The position numbers and the translations under genes were made by a program. The notes under the pieces are model-generated. The model was not told the DNA's origin. It was given only the letters and a program-made list of their open reading frames with translations, and searched no databases. Below are positions 3,301 through 6,259 of a stretch of DNA of 6,259 nt, in pieces. The stretch spans positions 1 through 6,259 of the forward strand of contig JAQUNB010000076.1 in the NCBI GenBank assembly GCA_028717825.1, written 5' to 3'. This DNA is from Candidatus Omnitrophota bacterium. Lineage in GTDB: Bacteria; Omnitrophota; Gorgyraeia; Tantalellales; Tantalellaceae. Position 1 is the stretch's first letter; each line of letters opens with the position of its first letter.

Positions 3301-6259
3301 AAAGAACTCAAAGAATATAAAGATTGGTTGAATCTCCTTGATCCTGAGCTTGTCGAATCCATGAAAGAAGTTGTCAAAGCGCTTGTTCTTCCTGCTGAAG
3401 ATGTAGAAAAAAGTTTCCACAGATTCTCGGGACTCTTAAAAAAGCCCATTAAAACATTTTTGGGCGGCAGCGGTTTTGTTAAAAAGAAAGTAATAATGCC
3501 GACCCCGGTAAAGCTTACGCTTTTATTTGATAAAAGCGGCAGTATGAGCGTGAACAACCGGATCTTATATGCCAAGCTTACTCTCCTTTTGCTTTTAGAA
3601 GTTATTTTCGATGTAAATAGTGAACTCGAGTCAAAACGCTGGCCGCCGATCGAATTCGAAGTAGGGTTCTTTGACGAAAATAGTGAACCGTTCATAAGTC
3701 ACGAAACGAGCTCGCGTATCGGTGAAGATAGAAAGGAACGTTTGATATATAACGCTATTACACACCTTGTGGCTAATAACGGGACGGATGACGCGAAGGC
3801 TTTGGGAGAATTTGTGACCAGACTAAAAGAGTCGCCGGAGCCAATGGGCTCGGAGGAAAAAGCCAAACGCATTCTTATGCTGATAGGCGACGGCAATGTG
3901 GATGAATCGGATAAAAGCGAAATACGCGGAGTTCTGGAATACGCGAAAGAAGAAGATGTCGAAGTGTTCGGTGTAAGCGTCGGAGATGAGAAGGCACAAA
4001 GGACTGTTCTAAATGCTTTTGGAGAAGAACGGGCGATACTTCCGCAAAGATCGGACTTGGGCGATATTCCTCTACTTGTTATTAAAAAATTTGCTGAGTG
4101 TATCGCGCCGCCAAATGCCGAAATTTCGTGGGAGCAAGTATCCGCGCGGCTCGCAAGTATTGTTTTGCCGATACTCGCGATACCCCTCCTTGGCGACCTT
4201 GTACGATTTGCTTTGCATAATACTTATTTTAAAGAGGTAACACATACTGCGCAAGCGGAAGAACCGCCGCTTCGGGCTACAGGATACAGGCATTTCTTTT
4301 ATCAGGAAAAAGGCGGGAAGGATTATCTTGTTTTCCAAAGGACGGATAAAAATGGAAAACTGCAGAAGATCAGGTGGCAAAGGGGCGCGGGCGGCGCGAA
4401 TGTTCCGGATAAGGTCACGATCGACGATGACGATAATGAGTTCCTGATCCGAGAGATATTAGAGACGTTATATCTTCCCGACGTGGAATATACTTCGTAT
4501 TCGTCCGACGGGAAATTTTATTTATCCCAGATAGAAGACAAGCTCATTCTTAACCGAAAGAGCGGAACCGGCACATGGCAAGTTAAAGGCGAATTCAATA
4601 TGTCAAAAAATCCGCCTGAGGGAAAAGTAGGAGGAGAATATAAGGTGTTTGAATCGGGCAGCGTGAAATGGCGCTTAGATGGGCTCGGTAACCTTTATGT
4701 CTTAACCGGCGAGAGCGATTGGCGGGTTGTTATCTCGGGTATCGGGAATTTTAGCGAGAACATTGATATTAAATATGATGCTGAGGCAAAAGGATATATT
4801 GTTGCCGATCTTTCTAAAAAAAGAGTGGTGATGGCAAAAATAGGTGATTTGCAAAACCAACTAACAGTTGATTATGACCTACAGATAGAAACTTTTAAAA
4901 AAGATGAGGATTGGGAAGGCAAAATAGTCCGTCTTATCGGCGAGACGGGGCTCGGCAAAGACGAGCTTGTAAGGGCCGCGGCGCACCTAATGAATGAAGA
5001 GGTCTATTTTGTGGCAGGGAATAAGGATATGGAACCCGAAGATCTATTCGAATACCAGACGCTTGGCGTTAAGGAGGAGCTGGCGACGGGACATTTATAC
5101 ACTACTGTTAACAACACTCTGCATTACGGCGGATGGGTTGTGGTGGACGAGATCAATAAGGTAAAATCAAAAGTTTTGAATACCCTGAAAACTTCCATAG
5201 CCGCCAAAACGCATCAGAGGTGGGTGAAAGTCAACGGAAAAGAAGAACAACGAACACTTCAAAATCATCCAAGAGCGAGGATCCTTGGAACCTTAAATAC
5301 CGTTAGGGACAATATCGCCCAATCGAAGCCGCCGGACCAGGCATCGCAAGATAGATTGGCGGATATAGAATTTGTATGGCGCGATCCAAATTCCGAGAAA
5401 AATCTGCAATATGAGCTCGCAATAAGAAAGCTTCGAAAAATAAAGCCGCTTTTGACAAAAAGCGAATTTGATGAACAGGCCAAGGTGATCAGGGATGCCG
5501 TTGATGTTCTGGTCGATATCTCATGGCCCATGCGCTTGACGTTTATGGGGTATGATGCGACCCAGCAGGCGGAACTTGTAAAAGATGATTTTAAGAATTG
5601 GAAAAAACTTTTAAAGGATCCCACTTTCGCTCCAAAATCTAAACCCGGTAAAAACTTGAGACGCGCTCCGTCGCCGCGCACGATCGCGAACATCATTGAG
5701 CACTCAATAATGTTCCAGAAAACGTGGCAGCATGCGCCGCTTATGGTGTCATCTTTCTGGTACAATTTCTGGGTTGATGATCTGAAACCAAGGGAGCGGG
5801 ATCTCTTGCAGCGAACAATAACGAATCTATTTACAAATCCGGCCCAAAAAGCAGGCGCGAGCGGCATAAAGGATGAAGATGATCTTGTGCCTGTAAAACT
5901 TTCGGAGAAGTCGTTTAGCTTGGAGGGTAATTATTTGATAGTTACGCCTGAAAAAATAAACACAGAGGGAAAGGATGTTGACTATTGGGACGCGATCAAG
6001 ATCGAACTTCATCCCGATGCCGTAAAGGCCTTTAAAACAAAAGGTTTACCCGAAGATATCCGATACTGGTTAAGCACCGGGGATGAATACAACAGCCGTC
6101 AGTTATATTTCGCCTTACAGATGAGGGCATTGGGGAAAAGTTTATTGGCCGGGGCCATCGCGGAATTATTGAGCGGTCCGGATTTTCCTCAGGCTGAAAT
6201 AAAACCGGAAACAGATAAAGAAGATATAACGTTTAAGCCATACTCCAGAGGCGGAGTAA
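1..6259 (+). CDS. Internal fragment of a giant multidomain protein: metallopeptidase-like, VWA and MoxR-type AAA+ (partial at both ends)
   Basis: Frame 1 is open for 2,086 codons with no stop, and both ends are truncated by the window. No start is credible: the first in-frame ATG (base 175, residue 59) lacks a ribosome-binding site and follows coding-like sequence. In order the chain holds a zincin-like domain (HEMIH, 185-189), a helical region, a coiled-coil and low-complexity stalk (690-1040), a VWA domain with full MIDAS (D1177, S1179, S1181, T1262, D1297), a short hydrophobic segment, a beta-rich region, and an AAA+ module (P-loop 1647-1654, Walker B 1713-1717, sensor 1 N1766, R1785, sensor 2 R1893). 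In known systems a MoxR ATPase and a VWA protein are separate neighbouring genes that remodel or activate a target, so a fused remodelling machine is inferred. The target is unknown. No signal peptide can be judged because the N-terminus is missing. The frame and domain calls are solid; the physiological role is not known. Confidence 0.95.
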   Translation, partial: MGPFIIEVNQIFIDSRGDTKVFQQRVDRLLKDKKIGPNLALLIQNTVNETPQSPYRYQMILMSIAEALSMEIAGVSAEFPDFMNDLVDRAIDEVVNSIYDDTAARDHWRNKLKEDILPSRVENLMPEQFFGIGLFKDKKDMLLSTIFQMNKAFSGSVTGLYDPEIRKICVTSSRNELRFLSTLIHEMIHYLADHDQIKIDPSYEYATHAIATCTRIMHARSGDIRSAEENIEIFQEGYVPGCRELYSRGKEMTEKGESAYILRPSETGKKAAYFSTELLIIEAIKIYEKAGIPSLRLRRYLANKNKKLETPFEQEEFHWDEYFAQETAGIIMAGILMAEHQKTKKHPIRILVDYFAELDDVLGAPTGGDKEWFDGELLPELEMLGQQLFGKRMKLISSDVTDRLGLWWGEIGQWDATIKYWPFTIYPRDKKNKDRTTARKEAKERAIGNLLLALYRLQYAKDEEVEKAHQDKFGLPAFKILWDALLIPRAVHIAVPAMQKRIKSNKSFEGYDRMPGLIQKVFDEKFNLGKERVERELFNSYPLHLKYLDSILYRWSQYDLQKHGKNLPADNRVAKDSIVATAIKNTSSGWIKIMFEAGEFKNYEEIYNVIITEIWDEYKKLFDKDVEIEKNKQMIQKLEEEGAIQPGKFDPANLTPDQEKELEDLFNSLPQSVQEAIREQIENMMNSASQGTSGGKQQGKPQQGKSQGMPQPGKPSKSQGGEGNQTIENVKNSLESLSKTIDGLENLLNQMSEDTENIGTDAGNIGKGVPAAGEASKDQRKPAPGDIDKEAGALQDKASELAREGKTLQNGAEGIKDETFGQESSMPAPGVGKKARGKAADFGENADEVNDKIKELQSRVNELKKLTQRLKDIDKRGGDSSQISEVAEAIRDEVGKIRNSSKSVQDSLGKTEASLGELQKAVEDLSREVSEIGEKNKKGPDQKGKDKNAGQAGGKTGKPEDTGKEGAPQEGKETPAEQTGQSGAEQTGQAGETGQPGQSGETGQPGQVGEAGRAEEADKPEQSETTDQAGPDVDTSLQAPESKDLTSLKSVIESAQNQPVSELKDEYAGKGFKTKVDPEWLEALKKKELFDEMQRTGLNEKELKEYKDWLNLLDPELVESMKEVVKALVLPAEDVEKSFHRFSGLLKKPIKTFLGGSGFVKKKVIMPTPVKLTLLFDKSGSMSVNNRILYAKLTLLLLLEVIFDVNSELESKRWPPIEFEVGFFDENSEPFISHETSSRIGEDRKERLIYNAITHLVANNGTDDAKALGEFVTRLKESPEPMGSEEKAKRILMLIGDGNVDESDKSEIRGVLEYAKEEDVEVFGVSVGDEKAQRTVLNAFGEERAILPQRSDLGDIPLLVIKKFAECIAPPNAEISWEQVSARLASIVLPILAIPLLGDLVRFALHNTYFKEVTHTAQAEEPPLRATGYRHFFYQEKGGKDYLVFQRTDKNGKLQKIRWQRGAGGANVPDKVTIDDDDNEFLIREILETLYLPDVEYTSYSSDGKFYLSQIEDKLILNRKSGTGTWQVKGEFNMSKNPPEGKVGGEYKVFESGSVKWRLDGLGNLYVLTGESDWRVVISGIGNFSENIDIKYDAEAKGYIVADLSKKRVVMAKIGDLQNQLTVDYDLQIETFKKDEDWEGKIVRLIGETGLGKDELVRAAAHLMNEEVYFVAGNKDMEPEDLFEYQTLGVKEELATGHLYTTVNNTLHYGGWVVVDEINKVKSKVLNTLKTSIAAKTHQRWVKVNGKEEQRTLQNHPRARILGTLNTVRDNIAQSKPPDQASQDRLADIEFVWRDPNSEKNLQYELAIRKLRKIKPLLTKSEFDEQAKVIRDAVDVLVDISWPMRLTFMGYDATQQAELVKDDFKNWKKLLKDPTFAPKSKPGKNLRRAPSPRTIANIIEHSIMFQKTWQHAPLMVSSFWYNFWVDDLKPRERDLLQRTITNLFTNPAQKAGASGIKDEDDLVPVKLSEKSFSLEGNYLIVTPEKINTEGKDVDYWDAIKIELHPDAVKAFKTKGLPEDIRYWLSTGDEYNSRQLYFALQMRALGKSLLAGAIAELLSGPDFPQAEIKPETDKEDITFKPYSRGGV
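361..1020 (+). other. Zincin (metallopeptidase-like) domain with HExxH, residues ~121-340
   Basis: The core has the classic zincin order: a beta-strand GLYDPEIRKICV (160-171), a short linker, then the active-site helix TLIHEMIHYLADHD (182-195) with H185 and H189 as zinc ligands and E186 as the general base. The third ligand is uncertain. One candidate is E321 or E326 in DEYFAQETAG (320-329), which resembles the second-helix glutamate of small gluzincins such as ImmA/IrrE-like peptidases. Another is D195, six residues after H189, at the third-ligand position of the metzincin/snapalysin spacing; H194 is also near. HExxH domains of this kind occur at the N-terminus of some VWA proteins beside MoxR ATPases (the DUF2201-type arrangement), which fits the downstream VWA here. 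The substrate is unknown, and activity is likely but unproven. Domain limits are approximate. Confidence 0.72.
1021..2067 (+). other. Long helical region of unknown function, residues ~341-689
   Basis: I do not recognise a family here. The sequence is soluble-looking and helix-rich, with clusters of aromatic residues such as LGLWWGEIGQWDATIKYWPF (404-423) and YPLHLKYLDSILYRWSQYDL (541-560), consistent with a folded core rather than a linker. Its last part (about 621-685) turns into charged helices, including a proline-initiated helix FDPANLTPDQEKELEDLF (650-667) and LPQSVQEAIREQIENMM (669-685). Helices of this sort often precede the VWA domain in MoxR-associated VWA proteins. It could be a substrate- or ATPase-binding scaffold linking peptidase to stalk. 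That role is inference from position only. Confidence 0.5.
2068..2175 (+). other. Low-complexity Q/G/K/P linker, residues 690-725
   Basis: This disordered-looking linker is dominated by Gln, Gly, Lys, Ser and Pro, with almost no aliphatic or aromatic residues, and has the recurring pattern QGK-x-x. At DNA level the 9-mer CAAGGAAAA occurs at 2092-2100 and again 15 bases on at 2107-2115, suggesting small in-frame duplications. It separates the folded helical region from the first coiled-coil segment. Confidence 0.7.
2176..2277 (+). other. Predicted coiled coil 1, residues 726-759
   Basis: The segment beginning TIENVKNSLESLSKTIDGLE shows hydrophobic residues at heptad-like spacing (I, V, L, L, I, L, L, M) among polar residues, with no proline. 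This is consistent with a short coiled coil or amphipathic helix and the call rests on reading the heptads by eye. It is followed by a Gly/Pro-rich hinge (about 760-790), then another helical segment at about 787-818. Confidence 0.5.
2521..2811 (+). other. Predicted coiled coil 2, residues ~841-937
   Basis: About ninety residues are strongly helical and heptad-like, for example VNDKIKELQSRVNELKKLTQ (850-869), ISEVAEAIRDEVGKIRNS (883-900) and LGELQKAVEDLSREVSEIGE (915-934). A short Gly/Asp break lies at about 876-880. Such a stalk could mediate self-association or hold the peptidase half away from the VWA-AAA+ half. It ends at a run of A-rich codons (bases 2800-2814) that also forms an in-frame slippery sequence, described in the findings. 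Confidence 0.6.
2962..3042 (+). repeat. Collagen-like Gly-X-Y tract, nine triplets, residues 988-1014
   Basis: Glycine occupies every third position for nine successive triplets: GQA, GET, GQP, GQS, GET, GQP, GQV, GEA, GRA. Proline appears only in the Y position, and Gln/Glu fills most X positions. The pattern breaks on both sides. Bacterial collagen-like proteins use longer Gly-X-Y tracts to form trimers. This one is short and sits in a G/Q/E-rich linker, so a triple helix is possible but far from certain. Confidence 0.6.
2974..3027 (+). repeat. 27-bp tandem repeat, two copies (ETGQPGQ-S/V-G)
   Basis: Two adjacent 27-base units (2974-3000 and 3001-3027) encode ETGQPGQSG and ETGQPGQVG. They match at 20 of 27 bases. 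Five of the seven differences are silent third-position changes and the other two cause the Ser-to-Val change, so the peptide is kept while the DNA has drifted. Shorter relatives, EQTGQSGA (2929-2952) and EQTGQAG (2953-2973), lie just upstream and extend the repetitive array. Confidence 0.8.
3121..3480 (+). other. Helical lead-in to the VWA domain, residues ~1041-1160
   Basis: A folded-looking, charged helical segment resumes after the disordered tether. It includes ELKEYKDWLNLLDPELVESM (1102-1121) and VVKALVLPAEDVEKSFHRFSGLL (1124-1146), then a basic stretch KKPIKTFLGGSGFVKKKVIM. Basic and helical segments commonly sit just before the first beta-strand of MoxR-associated VWA domains. I recognise no separate family. 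Confidence 0.5.
3481..4101 (+). other. von Willebrand factor A (VWA) domain with intact MIDAS, residues ~1161-1367
   Basis: All parts of the metal-ion-dependent adhesion site are present. Strand 1 LTLLFDKSGSMS supplies D1177, S1179 and S1181 (DxSxS). NGTDDAKAL supplies T1262. Strand 4 RILMLIGDGN supplies D1297. The alternating hydrophobic strands (VKLTLLF, IEFEVGFF, RILMLIG, VEVFGVSVG) and intervening helices match the Rossmann-like VWA fold. The GTDDAKAL helix before the fourth strand is reminiscent of CobT/CoxE/NorD-type VWA domains, which partner MoxR-family ATPases. By analogy it should bind Mg2+ and use the MIDAS to contact a carboxylate on the target or on the ATPase. The hydrophobic run LTLLLLLEVIF (1193-1203) is helix 1 of the fold, not a membrane segment. 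Confidence 0.92.
4150..4194 (+). other. Short hydrophobic segment after the VWA domain, residues 1384-1398
   Basis: The sequence LASIVLPILAIPLLG has no charged residues across about fifteen positions and contains two prolines. It is flanked by an Arg before (R1383) and Asp then Arg after (D1399, R1402). It is slightly short for a full bilayer-spanning helix. It could be a single membrane anchor, as in BatA-like VWA proteins that carry membrane segments beside the domain, or a buried hydrophobic helix. If it spans the membrane, the VWA and AAA+ domains would face opposite sides, which argues against a true transmembrane helix. Confidence 0.35.
4252..4914 (+). other. Beta-rich region between VWA and ATPase, residues ~1418-1638
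   Basis: The region is dense in short strands ending in Gly/Asp turns. Blade-like units recur: DGKFYLSQIEDKLILNRKSG (1503-1522), GNLYVLTGESDWRVVISG (1563-1580) and KGYIVADLSKKRVVMAKIG (1597-1615). The common theme is a Gly followed by an aromatic/aliphatic strand, a turn and a second strand, as in propeller or beta-sandwich repeats, but the spacing is irregular (about 59 then 34 residues) so I do not assign a family. RavA-like ATPases also carry beta-rich modules that bind partners. A substrate-recognition role is inference. Confidence 0.45.
4915..5790 (+). other. MoxR/midasin-type AAA+ ATPase domain (AAA_5-like), residues ~1639-1930
   Basis: This domain should hydrolyse ATP in a ring and remodel a partner. 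Walker A is GETGLGKD (1647-1654). Walker B is WVVVDEIN (1712-1719) with D1716 and E1717. Sensor 1 is N1766 in ILGTLNT. An Arg in the SQDRL motif (R1785) lies where AAA_5 proteins have the arginine near the end of the alpha/beta core. APSPRTIANIIEH supplies sensor 2 R1893 in the lid, matching the SPR motif of MoxR proteins. The DLFEYQTLG segment (1681-1689) corresponds to the dLfG region of AAA_5. Oddity: the P-loop Lys is followed by Asp, not Ser/Thr. NtrC-type ATPases have Glu there (GE[ST]GTGKE) and are active, so this need not kill catalysis. Only one AAA+ module is visible here, unlike midasin with six. Confidence 0.9.
5791..6259 (+). other. C-terminal region after the AAA+ lid, continuing past the window, residues ~1931-2086
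   Basis: I recognise no family. After the last lid helices comes a strand-rich part SFSLEGNYLIVTPEKI (1971-1986), then helices including LYFALQMRALGKSLLAGAIAELL (2035-2057). The frame ends in an acidic, proline-containing tail and YSRGGV (2081-2086) at the window edge. The tail looks like a linker to another segment rather than a natural end. The TAA in the last three bases is in frame 2 and does not stop this gene. Confidence 0.55.

Noticed and set aside
3577..3609. LTLLLLLEVIF as a transmembrane helix
   Set aside because: It immediately follows the DxSxS strand and is the amphipathic first helix of the VWA fold. It is short and interrupted by Glu.
3171..3695. 174-codon open frame on the - strand
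   Set aside because: It is opposite the VWA lead-in and MIDAS strand 1, is Ser/Phe-rich, and carries no motif or ribosome-binding site.
5071..5079. AAGGAGGAG as a ribosome-binding site
   Set aside because: No ATG, GTG or TTG follows at a suitable distance in frame 1, and the string simply encodes part of the VKEEL segment inside the AAA+ core.
5265..5867. 200-codon open frame on the - strand
   Set aside because: It is opposite the AAA+ core and lid, where frame 1 has sensor 1, the arginine and sensor 2. The reverse product has no motif and is Ser/Phe-rich, typical of an antisense shadow.
6257..6259. TAA at the very end of the window as a possible stop of the gene
   Set aside because: It is in frame 2 while the gene is in frame 1. 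Frame 2 also has stops at 6200-6202 and 6227-6229, so reaching this TAA would need a frameshift in the last 30 bases, for which there is no evidence.

Overview
The window is one protein-coding region. Reading frame 1 on the + strand has no stop codon from base 1 to base 6258 (2,086 codons), has no credible start, and runs off both ends. It is therefore an internal slice of a very large gene, and there is no intergenic DNA in the window. I found no RNA gene, CRISPR array, insertion sequence, promoter or terminator. Every other open frame overlaps this one and looks like a shadow of it. Residue numbers below count from the first codon of the window (residue n starts at base 3n-2).

Organism. The frame is clearly bacterial in style: moderate GC, frequent ATA and AGA/AGG codons, and an acidic, Lys/Glu-rich multidomain protein. 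Uninterrupted multi-kilobase genes that mix AAA+, VWA and peptidase-like domains suggest an uncultivated lineage known for giant genes. Candidate phylum Omnitrophota is my best guess; Planctomycetota or a related group is possible. This is inference from style, not a database match.

Layout. (1) Residues ~1-340: N-terminal helices leading into a zinc-metallopeptidase-like fold with HEMIH at 185-189. (2) ~341-689: long helical region of unknown function, rich in Trp and aromatic residues. (3) ~690-1040: low-complexity Q/G/K linker, two predicted coiled-coil stretches, then a disordered E/G/Q/T linker with nine perfect collagen-like Gly-X-Y triplets. (4) ~1041-1160: helical lead-in. (5) ~1161-1367: von Willebrand factor A (VWA) domain with a complete MIDAS metal site. 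(6) ~1384-1398: short hydrophobic segment. (7) ~1418-1638: beta-rich region. (8) ~1639-1930: AAA+ ATPase of the MoxR/midasin (AAA_5) type, with Walker A, Walker B, sensor 1, an Arg at the arginine-finger position and sensor 2 all visible. (9) ~1931-2086: C-terminal region that continues past the window.

Working together. MoxR-type AAA+ ATPases normally act with a separately encoded VWA partner (MoxR-VWA, CbbQ-CbbO, RavA-ViaA, CobS-CobT), and some VWA proteins carry an HExxH metallopeptidase-like domain. Here all three activities lie in one polypeptide, in the order peptidase, VWA, ATPase. The natural reading is a self-contained ATP-driven remodelling and possibly proteolytic machine. How a fused chain would assemble into an AAA+ ring is the main puzzle. 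An internal ribosome-binding-site-like sequence and two in-frame slippery sites near domain boundaries are candidate, unproven ways to make shorter products.
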